Source of the DNA: Streptomyces griseus
Lineage (GTDB): Bacteria > Actinomycetota > Actinomycetes > Streptomycetales > Streptomycetaceae
Assembly: GCF_001715295.1 (NCBI RefSeq)
Contig: NZ_MDKB01000003.1
Span: 575,954-639,953 of the forward strand
DNA: 64,000 bases
Reading direction: 5' to 3'
Positions 52,197-61,079 of the stretch are shown here, piece after piece (the first letter of the stretch is position 1; each line of letters opens with the position of its first letter). Under the pieces are notes generated by a model, which was not told the origin of the DNA, searched no databases, and was given only the letters and a program-made list of their open reading frames with translations. The position numbers and the translations under genes are program-made.

Positions 52197-52967
52197 ATGA
52201 CCATCCGTAACCGCACCACCGCACTCGCGGCTGCCGGGGGCACCCTCCTTCTCGTCGCCGGGCTCAGCGGCTGCGGCAGTGCCGATGTGGAGGACGCCCC
52301 CCGGGAGCACAAGTCGTTCGCCTTCAGCGGGAAGACGCTCACGATCGCTTCCGAGAACTCGAGTCTGGAACTCGTGCCGGCCGATGTGGACCGGATCGAG
52401 GTGACCCGCCGTGTCGACGGGTGGGTCGTGTTCGGCAGTGGTCCTGATCCCGTGTGGACGCTCGACGGCGACACGCTGACGCTCCGTGTGACGTGCCGCG
52501 CGGTGATCAACAACTGCGCCTCCCACCACCAGGTGAAGGTCCCCCGGGGCCTCTCCCTCTCCGTCGACGGCGACAACGGCGAGATCACCGCTTCCGGGTT
52601 CACCACCCCGCTGACGCTCTCGTCCAGCAACGGTGCGGTGCGGGTACGCGACTCGGAGGGGCCGCTGAATCTGGAGAGCGACAACGGCTCCGTCGTGGCC
52701 GAGCGGGTCTCCGGGGCCTCCGTGATCGCGCGCTCCGACAACGGGACGATCGACCTCTCCTTCACCCGGGCACCGAAGCTGGTGGACACCTCCAGCGACA
52801 ACGGGCGCGTCACGGTCGACCTGCCGTCGGGCACGGGACCGTACGCGGTGTCCGCGTCGGCCGACAACGGGGACGTATCCGTGGACGTGCCGCGGAGCGA
52901 CACCAGCCCGCGCGTGGTGAAGGCGCGCAGCGACAACGGCGAAGTCACTGTCCGAAGTGCGAACTAA
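52197..52967 (+). CDS. DUF4097 beta-repeat lipoprotein
   Basis: About 256 residues. Lipoprotein signal ends in LSGC. The rest is a ladder of short beta repeats ending in a (S/G/A)(D/S)NG(x)(V/I) turn: GDNGEI, SSNGAV, SDNGSV, SDNGTI, SDNGRV, ADNGDV, SDNGEV, seven in all, at ~20-25-residue spacing. This is the DUF4097 (putative adhesin-like) single-stranded right-handed beta-helix. Position outside the membrane suggests a structural or binding role. RBS GGGGGA. Confidence 0.88.
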   Translation: MTIRNRTTALAAAGGTLLLVAGLSGCGSADVEDAPREHKSFAFSGKTLTIASENSSLELVPADVDRIEVTRRVDGWVVFGSGPDPVWTLDGDTLTLRVTCRAVINNCASHHQVKVPRGLSLSVDGDNGEITASGFTTPLTLSSSNGAVRVRDSEGPLNLESDNGSVVAERVSGASVIARSDNGTIDLSFTRAPKLVDTSSDNGRVTVDLPSGTGPYAVSASADNGDVSVDVPRSDTSPRVVKARSDNGEVTVRSAN

Positions 52968-53037
52968 TCGACCCGTGTGTTCGTCCTTACCGGTGGGAGA
53001 ATGAACCGGGCAGGGCGAATCGGCACGGGAGAGGGAT

Positions 53038-54423
53038 GTGACGGCGACACACGCGCGGCCGCGGGCGAAAGCGAGTGGGAATCGCGCCGTCAAGGACGTC
53101 GTGGTGCTGATGCTGCTCCCGGTTCCGCTGATCGTCGCCGCCGCGCTGCCTGCCGCCTTCGCCGGCGGGGGCACGCGGCGCTGGTTCGGGGGCCGCGGTG
53201 AGAACCAGCGGGCCGACGCGCAGGCGGCGAAGGACGCGGCGGCCGAGGCCTTCTACGAGCTGGACACCGCCCAGCGCGATCTCAGGATCTCCGTCGAGAC
53301 GATCACCGCCGTCGACGGTTCTCCCCGCGCCCGCCGCGCGGCGGAGGACTTCGCCGCGCTCGGCCGGCGCATCGACGAGGTGAGCCACAACTACATCACC
53401 GCGGTGGACGCCCACGACCTGGACCGGGACGATCTGGAACCGTCGGTGGCCGCCGGTGCCAGGACCGAGCTGACGCGGGCGAAGGACGAGCTCGTGCGGG
53501 TGAAGGGCGAGCTGGACCGGTTCGCCGAGGGTCTCGGGCCGCTGCTCGGCAGCGCGGAGACTCAGCTCGCACGGCTCGCCCCCGCCGTGGAGCGCGCCCG
53601 GCAGGCTCTGCTCGGGGCCAGCAACGCCCTGGACGCGGTGAGGGCGTCCGGACTGCGCGCGGAAGATCTCGCGGCCCGGCTGGCTGCACTGGCTCCCGAG
53701 CTGACCAAGCTGAACCAGGGTGCGGGACGCCACGGCGTGGCGGAGACGCTGCAGCGCGCGGACCTGGTGCTGCGCGACGCCGAGGCGGTGCGCGCGGAAG
53801 CCGATCGGCTCCCGGAGCGGGCGGCCGAGATCGACCGCAGGCTGGTCAGTCTGCGTACCCGGGCGCAGGCGTTGACGACCCGGGCCGGGCAGGTCGAGCC
53901 GGTGCTCAGCGAGCTGCGGCGCCGCTTCTCGGCCGCCTGCTGGCAGGACCTGCAGCCGGTTCCCGAGCAGGCCGCCGTCAACGTCCGGCAGGCCGAGGAG
54001 AAGCTGGTCGAGGCCGCCGCAGCGCGGGCGGAGCAGCGCTGGGCCGATGCGACGGCCCGGCTGAGCACGGTCCGTGCCCTGCTCAACGCGACCGACGAGG
54101 CGGTGTCCGCCGCCGGGGACCGGCTGCGGCGCCTGGACGCCGTCGCCAAGGACCCGCAGGCGGAGATCGACCGCACCCGGTTCGCGATCCGGGACGCCCA
54201 GCGGCTGGCCATGGCCGGCCGCAACACACCCGATCCGCGCCACGCCCGCCCGCTGGACGACTCGGTCGCCCGGCTGGACCGGGCGATCGCCGGACTGGAG
54301 GGGCGGCATCCCGACTACTGGCACTTCCTCACCGAGACCGAGGCGGTGCGGCAGGCGGCGACCCGCGTGGTCACCGCGATCCGTGAGGACCTGGGCGGTG
54401 GCGCGGGGGCCGGCGGCGGTTGA
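53038..54423 (+). CDS. coiled-coil membrane protein, unknown
   Basis: 461 residues from a GTG. One TM near the N-terminus (VVVLMLLPVPLIVAAALPAAFAGG) then about 400 residues of heptad-rich helix (AQAAKDAAAEAFYELDTAQ, LTRAKDELVRVKGELDRFAEGL, LRRLDAVAKDPQAEIDRTRFAI). It resembles chromosome-segregation-type or stress-envelope coiled coils, without any catalytic motif. Found 70 bases after the DUF4097 gene. Function unknown. Confidence 0.8.
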   Translation: MTATHARPRAKASGNRAVKDVVVLMLLPVPLIVAAALPAAFAGGGTRRWFGGRGENQRADAQAAKDAAAEAFYELDTAQRDLRISVETITAVDGSPRARRAAEDFAALGRRIDEVSHNYITAVDAHDLDRDDLEPSVAAGARTELTRAKDELVRVKGELDRFAEGLGPLLGSAETQLARLAPAVERARQALLGASNALDAVRASGLRAEDLAARLAALAPELTKLNQGAGRHGVAETLQRADLVLRDAEAVRAEADRLPERAAEIDRRLVSLRTRAQALTTRAGQVEPVLSELRRRFSAACWQDLQPVPEQAAVNVRQAEEKLVEAAAARAEQRWADATARLSTVRALLNATDEAVSAAGDRLRRLDAVAKDPQAEIDRTRFAIRDAQRLAMAGRNTPDPRHARPLDDSVARLDRAIAGLEGRHPDYWHFLTETEAVRQAATRVVTAIREDLGGGAGAGGG

Positions 54424-54894
54424 GGAGCCGGGCACCGCAGGAGGGGCAGGCAGACCGATCAGGGCCGCCTACGTGCGTGAGAGGCCGCGCACGCGGGGGT
54501 ACGGGCAGACGGGGCAACGCCGTACGAGCCGAGAGCCGAACGCGGCGGTAGGAGCCGAGAGGGCCGGGCAAGGGCCGTACGAGCCGAGAGGCCGGGCAAG
54601 GCCGAGGAAGCCTCGCCCGGCTGACCGTCCGGGCTCCGAGCCGACATGCGGCCCCGGGCGCCGACCCGATACGCGGTCACCGGCGGGGACACCCGTACGC
54701 CGGCCTCGGCAGCCTGCACCGGCCGTGCGCACCCCCGCATGGCCGAGCACCACCGGAAGACCCGGACACCGGCCGGTCGGCTCGGCCGGCCGGCCAGGCA
54801 CACGCCGCCGAGGCGGGCACCCCGACCGGAAGGCTGCTCCGGTCGGGAGGCCCGCCGTCCGGTTGTACCCCGCCCCCGATGAACCGATCCTGGA

Positions 54895-54912
54895 CATACG
54901 CATACGCATACG
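54895..54912. repeat. CATACG microsatellite (3 copies)
   Basis: Three exact copies of CATACG in the gap 54424-55126, which also contains repeated GTACGAGCCGAGAG words near 54520-54600. No gene is evident in this 703-base gap. Confidence 0.8.
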
Positions 54913-54987
54913 CGGGGCTTACAGCCGCCGCCGGGTGCCGCCGCCGCAAGGCTCAGGTGGGTGACAGCCCGGAGGACGGCGAAGGCT

Positions 54988-55019
54988 GGCACCCAGGCAC
55001 CCAGGCACCCAGGCGCCCA
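54988..55019. repeat. four tandem copies of GGCACCCA
   Basis: An 8-bp unit, GGCACCCA, is repeated three times exactly and once as GGCGCCCA. It is in the same gene-free gap as the CATACG repeats and could change copy number by slippage. Confidence 0.85.
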
Positions 55020-55126
55020 GGCCGCCGGTCACGGCCGTAGGCCGGGCACACCGCTCGGGAGCCGGCCGCAGGCGCGGCCCGGCGCGAGGCATGACATACG
55101 GCCGGACACGGCCGGAGGAGGCCGGC

Positions 55127-55765
55127 ATGGCCACACACGTCACACACACCACGCATGCGGGGGACAGGCGCCCCACGGACAGGCATCCGACCGACCGCCG
55201 TGCCACCCGCGGCCTGCCCAGGGGCTGGCGGCGTGAGGTCACCCGCCTGGACGAACACCTACCCGTGGACCACCGGCTCAGCCAGGTCTACCGCGCGGGG
55301 GCGGGCCTGATGGGGCTCGTGCTCGTCGCCTTCGGCATCCTGGGGCTGACCGACAACATCGGCTTCTTCGACACCGGCGGCGACAGGGTGGCGGGCCTGA
55401 ACACCAACGGCGCGCTCAGCGTCCTGTCCATCTGCGTCGGACTGCTGCTCTTCGCCGGCATGGTGATCGGCGGCAACTTCGCCTCGACACTGAACATGGT
55501 GCTGGGCGTCGCCTTCCTCGTCAGCGGCTTCGTGAATCTGGCGCTGCTGGACAGCGGGCTCAACTTCCTGGCCTTCCACATGCAGAACGTGCTGTTCAGC
55601 TTCGTGGTGGGGCTGATGCTGATGATCTTCGGCATGTACGGGCGGGTCAGTGGCGGCCTGCCCCACGACAACCCGTACTGGCGTGCCCGCCACCCCGAAC
55701 AGGTCGCGCTCGAGGAGCGCCGCAGGTATCCGGAGATGCCGGAGGTCCGGCGGAAGGGGCCCTGA
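55127..55765 (+). CDS. DUF4383 membrane protein
   Basis: About 212 residues. GGAGGAGG is well placed before the ATG. A His/Thr/Arg-rich 60-residue N-terminus leads to YRAGAGLMGLVLVAFGILGLTDNIGFF, SVLSICVGLLLFAGMVIG, TLNMVLGVAFLVSGFVNLALL and NVLFSFVVGLMLMIFGMYG: four helices of the DUF4383 family. A C-terminal DNPYWRARHPEQVALEERRR follows. Function unknown; it is common and single-copy in actinomycetes. Confidence 0.85.
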   Translation: MATHVTHTTHAGDRRPTDRHPTDRRATRGLPRGWRREVTRLDEHLPVDHRLSQVYRAGAGLMGLVLVAFGILGLTDNIGFFDTGGDRVAGLNTNGALSVLSICVGLLLFAGMVIGGNFASTLNMVLGVAFLVSGFVNLALLDSGLNFLAFHMQNVLFSFVVGLMLMIFGMYGRVSGGLPHDNPYWRARHPEQVALEERRRYPEMPEVRRKGP

Positions 55766-55805
55766 CCGGGGGCACGCCGGGGGGAGCCCGCATTAATCTG
55801 GCGCC

Positions 55806-56027
55806 ATGCCTCGTTACGAGTACCGCTGCCGCCCCTGCGGCGAGACGTTCGAAGTCAGCCGTCCGATGGCCGAGTCCTCCGCGCCGGCCTCCTGCCCCTC
55901 CGGGCACGACGACACCGTGAAACTGCTCTCCACCGTGGCCGTGGGCGGCTCCGCCGCGTCCGTGTCCGCCCCCGCACCGGCGGCGGGCGGTGGCGGGGGC
56001 TGCTGCGGAGGCGGCTGCTGCGGCTGA
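55806..56027 (+). CDS. FmdB-family zinc-ribbon regulator-like protein
   Basis: 73 residues. The N-terminal MPRYEYRCRPCGETFEVSRPM with CxxC and later ASCPSGH is the FmdB putative regulatory zinc ribbon, though the second pair has a Cys and His instead of CxxC. The C-terminus is unusual, GGGGGCCGGGCCG, four Cys in Gly-rich sequence, also seen in other Streptomyces FmdB proteins. Metal binding is likely. Function unknown. Confidence 0.85.
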   Translation: MPRYEYRCRPCGETFEVSRPMAESSAPASCPSGHDDTVKLLSTVAVGGSAASVSAPAPAAGGGGGCCGGGCCG

Positions 56028-56142
56028 CCCACCCCCTCGGCGCACCGATCCGCTGCGCACCGATCCGCTGCGTCCCGGTCCCGCAGCACCTCGGCCCGGG
56101 AAGGCTCCCAGCACCCCGGACCCGGACGCCGGGCCGGGCCGC

Positions 56143-57033
56143 TCAGCGCCCCGGCCCCGGAGGTCCCGGTCTCGCGGGGTCGGCGGCACGCAGGAAGCGG
56201 CGCAGGATCTCCTCGCCCGCAGCGACACCCCGCTGCCGGAGCACCTCCACGTGGGGTGCGCCCCAGCCGCTGTCGGCGAGTTCGCCGTGGCCCGGGCGCC
56301 AGCCGTGGTCGGCGGCGGTCAGCAGGTCGGCGTCGAGGAGCGAGTCGCCCGCGGCCAGGGTCGTGGTGGCGCCGCAGCGGCGGGCCACCTCGTACATCGC
56401 GGCGCTCTTGGTGAGCGGCTTGGGCACGGCGTAGATCTTGCGGCCCTGGAGGGACACGGTCCAGCCGCGGGGTTCCGCCCAGGCGGAGAGCTCCTTGACC
56501 CAGCTCCCGGGCAGGGCGGGCCGGTCGACCACCAGGTAGGCGAAGACGTTCTCCGCGACGCGCTCCTTGAGCAGCCACGCCGGGTCGGCCGTCGCGAGCA
56601 GGTGCGCCCGTACCTCCTCCAGCGAGGCGCACTCGTCGGCGAGCCTGGCCGCCACCTGCCCCTGCCAGTCCCGGTCCGGCACGCCGTCGACCAGGAGGTG
56701 CCCGCCGTTGGCGCAGATCGCGTACCGGGGTGCGGGGCCGGGGAGGTGGATGCGGCCGTACTGCTCCCGGGTCCGCGTCGTGGTCGGTACGAAGACCGTG
56801 GTGCGGGCGAGCTCGTCGAGCAGGCGGGCCGCCTGCTCGGTCATGTAGGAGAGCGGCTTGTGCTCGTAGACCTCCACGCAGAGCAGCCGGGGGGCCTGCT
56901 CGTCCGGCATCGGCAGCTGGAGCGCCGCCGCCGAGTAGATGAGGGTGCGGTCGAGGTCGCTGGCGACGAGCGTCACCGGAGGCGTCTGCCCGGGGAGGCG
57001 CGCGGGCACGGGCGGGAAGGCGGGCGTGGTCAC
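56143..57033 (-). CDS. HAD-superfamily phosphatase of the Ter cluster
   Basis: 296 residues with GTG start (GTGA overlap with the preceding gene). Motif I is LVASDLDRTLIYS, motif II is FVPTTTRTREQY, the C-terminal motif is LAAGDSLLDADLL, i.e. a Cof/MPGP-type HAD with a large cap. In tellurite-resistance (Ter) clusters such HAD enzymes go with PRTase-TRSP and CitE-like proteins, as here. Probably removes a phosphate from the intermediate made by its neighbours. Confidence 0.88.
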   Translation of the reverse strand: MTTPAFPPVPARLPGQTPPVTLVASDLDRTLIYSAAALQLPMPDEQAPRLLCVEVYEHKPLSYMTEQAARLLDELARTTVFVPTTTRTREQYGRIHLPGPAPRYAICANGGHLLVDGVPDRDWQGQVAARLADECASLEEVRAHLLATADPAWLLKERVAENVFAYLVVDRPALPGSWVKELSAWAEPRGWTVSLQGRKIYAVPKPLTKSAAMYEVARRCGATTTLAAGDSLLDADLLTAADHGWRPGHGELADSGWGAPHVEVLRQRGVAAGEEILRRFLRAADPARPGPPGPGR

Positions 57034-59690
57034 TTCCCCGTCACCGCCGTGCCGTCCGCGCCCGTCGCACCCCGGGTGAACTGCGGGTGGATCAGCCCGA
57101 CACAGGTGTACGGGAGCCCGTCGACCTCCTCCACGGGGACACCGCGCTGCTCGGCGAGCAGCCGTACGTGGTCGAGGTCCGAGCCTGCCCGCCGGTCGGC
57201 GAGGATCTTCCAGGGGACCCGGCGCAGCAGTACCCGGGTGGTCTCGCCGACGCCGGGCTTGACGAGGTTGACGTCATGGATGCCGTACTCCTCGCTGATG
57301 CGCTCGACCGCGGCCCACCCTTCCCAGGTGGGAGAACGGTCGGAGGCGATCAGTTTCCCGACCTCGGCGTCGACCGCGTCCGCGACCTCGTCGAACCGGG
57401 CGGCGACCGTGTCGACGAAGAGACCGGAGACGTCGGAGCCGGCGAGTTCCCGGTAGAACTTCCCGCCGTGGAAGTCGTTCGGCCCGACCAGGTCGGCGCG
57501 CAGCACGGTACGGGAGATCAGCCCGGACACCGTGGAGTTGAGGCAGGCGGACGGGATGAGGAAGTCCTCGCGGGTCCCGTAGGTCCGTACGCAGCCGCCG
57601 GGGTCGGCCAGTACGGCGATCTCCGGGTCGAAGCCTTCGAACCCGGCCAGGGCGGCGGCCAGTTCGCGGGTGATGGCACCCTTCCCGGTCCAGCCGTCGA
57701 CGAAGACGACGTCCGCCGGATCGTGGTGGGCGGCCAGCCAGCGCAGGGCGTTGGCGTCGATACCGCGCCCCCGGACGATGGAGACGGCGTAGTGCGGCAG
57801 GTCGAGCCCGTGGCGGCGCTGCGCCCAGCGGCGCATGAGGACCCCGACGGGTGTGCCCGCCCGGGCGAGGGAGACCAGCACGGGGCGTGCGTCGGGGCTT
57901 CCCCCGTGCGAGCCGGGCCGGGCGCGGGGATGTTCCGCGAGGACCGTCTCGGTGACCGTGCCGACGGCGCGGGCGATCCGGGCGGCCGAGGCGTCCAGGG
58001 CTGCCCGGAAGAGCTCCTGGTACTGCGCGGTGGGCTGGTATTCGACGGGCAGCGATTCGGCGTAGTGCGCCCCGCCGCTCTGTATCGCTTCCTCGCGCTC
58101 CTCGGTGGGGGCCTCCAGCGGGGTGTCCGAGAGGTCCTGGAGCAGCCAGCCGACGTCGTCCGCCGCGTAGGAGGAGAAGGCGGGGCCCCTGAGGGGGTCG
58201 GGCAGCATGGCGGTTTTCTGCTTTCCGGGAGCGGACGAGGACCGGCGTTGCGAGGCGTACGGGCGCACGGGCTCCGCGACGGACGGGCCCGCAGGCCCAT
58301 GGCGCGGAGGCGCGGGCTCCGGGACGTACGACGGGACGACGGCGAGCAGTACCCGGCCGGTGTGCGGGCGGAGCCGGTCCAGCAGCCCGCCGGGGGCGTG
58401 CAGGGCGGCCGTGTCGCCCGTGGAGTCGACCACGGCGACGACGGCGTCGAATCCGGCGCCCGCGACGTTGTAGGCGTACCGCTCGCCGGGCCCGTCGGCG
58501 GGGTCGTCGTGGGCGGGGAAGACCAGGCGGCTGCGTATGGCGTAGCCGGGGTCGTCGACGGCGAGCACGGGCGAGCGGGTGGTGGTGGAGTACCGCACCT
58601 CGGCGGTGGTGGCGTCCTCCAGGGCGGTGCCGAGCCGCAGCGGCGCGTACATCAGTTCCTCGAAGCCGAGGACGAGCACCCTCCGGGCGTCACCCAGCGC
58701 GTCGGCGATCCTGCCCGCCATGGCCGGGAGGGCGGCCTCCAGGGCCGCGCGGTGGACGGGGGTGAAGCCGTGGCGCCCGCCGTCGGGGACACCTGCCGGC
58801 CAGTCCAGTACGACGCGTACGGGCACCGGGCGCGGGCCCTCGGGCGCCCGTTCCTCCACGGCGGCGGGCGGGGCCGACTCCTGGGCTGCGACCAGGTCGC
58901 GGCCCTTCTCCAGGACCCCGTCCGGAAGGAGCACGGTGCCGGACGCGCGGGCCACCAGGTCGACCCGGGCGCCGATCTCCTGCGCGAAGCCGGTGAGCCG
59001 GCCCCGGTCCTCCTCGGAGCGCATGTCCACCAGGGCCACGATGACGTACCGGTCCCGGGGGTAGCGCCCGTGGAGGGCGCGGATGGTGTTGAGCACGGTG
59101 TTGCCGGTGGAGAACTCGTCGTCGACCAGTACCAGCGGGGTGGCCTGGTCGGCGGCGTCCAGCAGGCCGGGGTCCTCGGGGAGCAGCAGGTGCGAGGTGG
59201 CGTGCGAGTGCGCCTCCTCGAAGCCGCCCGCCCGGGCGACGCCGTCGACGGGTCTGCGGGTCGAGTGGAGGTACGGGGCCACTCCGAGGCCGTCCGCGAC
59301 CGCGTGCCCGAGGCCGGTGGCCGTCTCCGCGTACCCGAGGACGACCGCGCGGCGGGCCTCGGCCTCGCCCAGGAGGTCCCGTACCCGCTCGCCGAGCTCG
59401 AAGCCCGCGCCGTAGACCACGGAGGGCCGCTGCGGTACGTGCTTGCCCAGCACGTTCGACACGAGCAGATGGGCCCGCTTGGGATTGCGGCGCAGGGCGA
59501 GGCCCAGCAGTTCGCGGAGCTCCCCGTCACCGACGAGTTCCACTCCGAGCCGCCCGGCGACCCAGTCACCCGACCACTGCACGTCCACTGCCTCTTCTCC
59601 CTGCACACCCGGGCCGCCGGTCACGCCGGCCACGCCGGAATTACCGGATTCGCCGTTCTCGCTGATTACGCCTGAAATGTGCTCACCCAT
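57030..59690 (-). CDS. PRTase - TRSP - StiP fusion protein of the Ter cluster
   Basis: 886 residues. Residues about 35-270 are an orotate-PRTase-like domain with PRPP-binding motif TPLVLVDDEFSTGNTVL (185-200). Residues about 290-460 are the TRSP domain, named from TRSP (371-374). Residues about 496-886 are the StiP domain: AFSSYAADDVGWLLQDL, IQSGGAHYAE, VSLARAGTPVGVLMRR, DVVFVDGWTGKGAITREL. In plasmid ter loci the PRTase-TRSP and StiP parts are usually separate genes. This region should transfer a phosphoribosyl group in making a nucleoside-like product, but no member is biochemically known to me. Confidence 0.87.
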   Translation of the reverse strand: MGEHISGVISENGESGNSGVAGVTGGPGVQGEEAVDVQWSGDWVAGRLGVELVGDGELRELLGLALRRNPKRAHLLVSNVLGKHVPQRPSVVYGAGFELGERVRDLLGEAEARRAVVLGYAETATGLGHAVADGLGVAPYLHSTRRPVDGVARAGGFEEAHSHATSHLLLPEDPGLLDAADQATPLVLVDDEFSTGNTVLNTIRALHGRYPRDRYVIVALVDMRSEEDRGRLTGFAQEIGARVDLVARASGTVLLPDGVLEKGRDLVAAQESAPPAAVEERAPEGPRPVPVRVVLDWPAGVPDGGRHGFTPVHRAALEAALPAMAGRIADALGDARRVLVLGFEELMYAPLRLGTALEDATTAEVRYSTTTRSPVLAVDDPGYAIRSRLVFPAHDDPADGPGERYAYNVAGAGFDAVVAVVDSTGDTAALHAPGGLLDRLRPHTGRVLLAVVPSYVPEPAPPRHGPAGPSVAEPVRPYASQRRSSSAPGKQKTAMLPDPLRGPAFSSYAADDVGWLLQDLSDTPLEAPTEEREEAIQSGGAHYAESLPVEYQPTAQYQELFRAALDASAARIARAVGTVTETVLAEHPRARPGSHGGSPDARPVLVSLARAGTPVGVLMRRWAQRRHGLDLPHYAVSIVRGRGIDANALRWLAAHHDPADVVFVDGWTGKGAITRELAAALAGFEGFDPEIAVLADPGGCVRTYGTREDFLIPSACLNSTVSGLISRTVLRADLVGPNDFHGGKFYRELAGSDVSGLFVDTVAARFDEVADAVDAEVGKLIASDRSPTWEGWAAVERISEEYGIHDVNLVKPGVGETTRVLLRRVPWKILADRRAGSDLDHVRLLAEQRGVPVEEVDGLPYTCVGLIHPQFTRGATGADGTAVTGK

Positions 59691-59698
59691 GATCCCGT

Positions 59699-60859
59699 TC
59701 AGTCCGCCAGGCCCGCGGCCAACAGTTCGACGAAGCCGACGTTCTCACGCGCCACGCCGAAGACCTCGGCGCGTTGCAGCGTGCGTTCGGCCCACGCGCG
59801 GTGCGGTTTCACCTCGTTCATCTTGTTCGTGTACGCGGACCGCAGCACTCCGCCGCCGTCCCGGTCGGACCGCAGGATGTCCTGGGCGTCGCTGTACTCC
59901 TCGTGGCTGACCACGGACAACGCATGCACGGGCATCACGTGGGACGGGTGGATGCACGTCTTGCCGAGCAGGCCGTTGGCCCGGTCGAGCTCGATCTCGC
60001 GCAGCAGCCCGTCCAGGTCGTGCTCGATGAGGGCGGTGCGCAGTTCCTCGGCCCGGCCCATGAAGGGACTGCGGCGCAGCTGGGGCTTGAACATGCGCTC
60101 CTGGAGCCGGAAGTACTCCCACACGGGGCCGGTGATGGTGTACCCGCTGCCGTCGGCCCGTCCCAGGACGTTGACGACGTCGCCGATGACCGAGCCGACG
60201 ATCTGCACGTCGTAGGCCGTCATGTCGGGGGCCCGGCGCAGACCGTACGCCGAGCAGAAGTCGGTGACGCCGAGCCTCAGCGCGAGGATCCGGTCACGGT
60301 ACGTGTCGACGGTGCGGGCGATCCCCCGGAGGGTTTCGTGCCGGCTCTCCAGGTGCAGCAGCTCGGGGGATTCCAGCACCGGCATCGCGAACAGCCTTCT
60401 ACCGCCCGCGATTTCGGCGGTGGTGAGGGCCTCCAGAAAGAGCTCTCCCCGCTCCCTCGTGAATTTCGGAAGTACGAATCCGGACAACAACTGGACGGAA
60501 CTTCCGAGACGCTTCACGAGGTCCGTGATCTGCTCCGGCTCACGCACCCTGATGAACAGCAGCGGCACGGCGGCGGCCCGCCTCTCGAGTTCGGCGAACT
60601 GCTGGACCAGATTCGCCTCGGCACCCACCACTTCGGCGTCGTCGATGGAATCCTCCAGGCAGAGCACCATGGAGACCACTCCCCGCCCGGCGAGTTTGAT
60701 CACGTCGTCGGCCAGTCGGGGCCGGGTCGCGGGGCTGTAGAGCGTGGCACCCAGGGCCACCGAGAGCACCCGGGCCGGGGAGTCGGCGGTGAATACGCAC
60801 GGCTCCTCGAAGAACAGACCCTCCCGGGCGTCGGGCGAGATGTGCCCGAAATGACGCAT
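59699..60859 (-). CDS. HpcH/HpaI aldolase / citrate-lyase-beta-like (CitE) protein of the Ter cluster
   Basis: About 386 residues from ATG 60859, after GGGGGAATCAC. Key blocks are MVLCLEDSIDDAEV, FIRVREPEQI, LRLGVTDFCSAYGLRR (metal-binding region) and GKTCIHPSHVMPV, all typical of CitE-family lyases. It probably makes or cleaves a C-C bond in the Ter-cluster pathway. First gene of the operon with PRTase-TRSP-StiP and HAD; the TerD gene diverges from it. Confidence 0.9.
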   Translation of the reverse strand: MRHFGHISPDAREGLFFEEPCVFTADSPARVLSVALGATLYSPATRPRLADDVIKLAGRGVVSMVLCLEDSIDDAEVVGAEANLVQQFAELERRAAAVPLLFIRVREPEQITDLVKRLGSSVQLLSGFVLPKFTRERGELFLEALTTAEIAGGRRLFAMPVLESPELLHLESRHETLRGIARTVDTYRDRILALRLGVTDFCSAYGLRRAPDMTAYDVQIVGSVIGDVVNVLGRADGSGYTITGPVWEYFRLQERMFKPQLRRSPFMGRAEELRTALIEHDLDGLLREIELDRANGLLGKTCIHPSHVMPVHALSVVSHEEYSDAQDILRSDRDGGGVLRSAYTNKMNEVKPHRAWAERTLQRAEVFGVARENVGFVELLAAGLAD

Positions 60860-61079
60860 GTGATTCCCCCGTACTGCCTGAGAGGCCGGACAACGTATGG
60901 CCGGTAATAGTACGTACGGACAGGTGTCGGTAGTTCCCCGGCCGTATGAACTTCGGGTGACCCAGCCATTTCTCCCCCCGTTCACGGCGCGCCTGCGTGC
61001 CCGCCCGGACGCCCCCCTGGCCTACTGATGCGGACCCCCGCGTTGTCCGGGCGGCCCACCAGCAGGCAGGATGACCGGC

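Noticed and set aside
57087-59675. 862-residue plus-strand frame opposite the PRTase-TRSP-StiP gene
   Set aside because: Antisense shadow with no recognisable domain; the minus-strand frame has clear motifs.
60860-61079. Possible ECF-sigma promoter (GGGAAC ... CGTAC) upstream of the CitE-like gene
   Set aside because: The -35-like GGAAC is present but the -10 and spacing do not match SigR or SigE consensus well enough to call.
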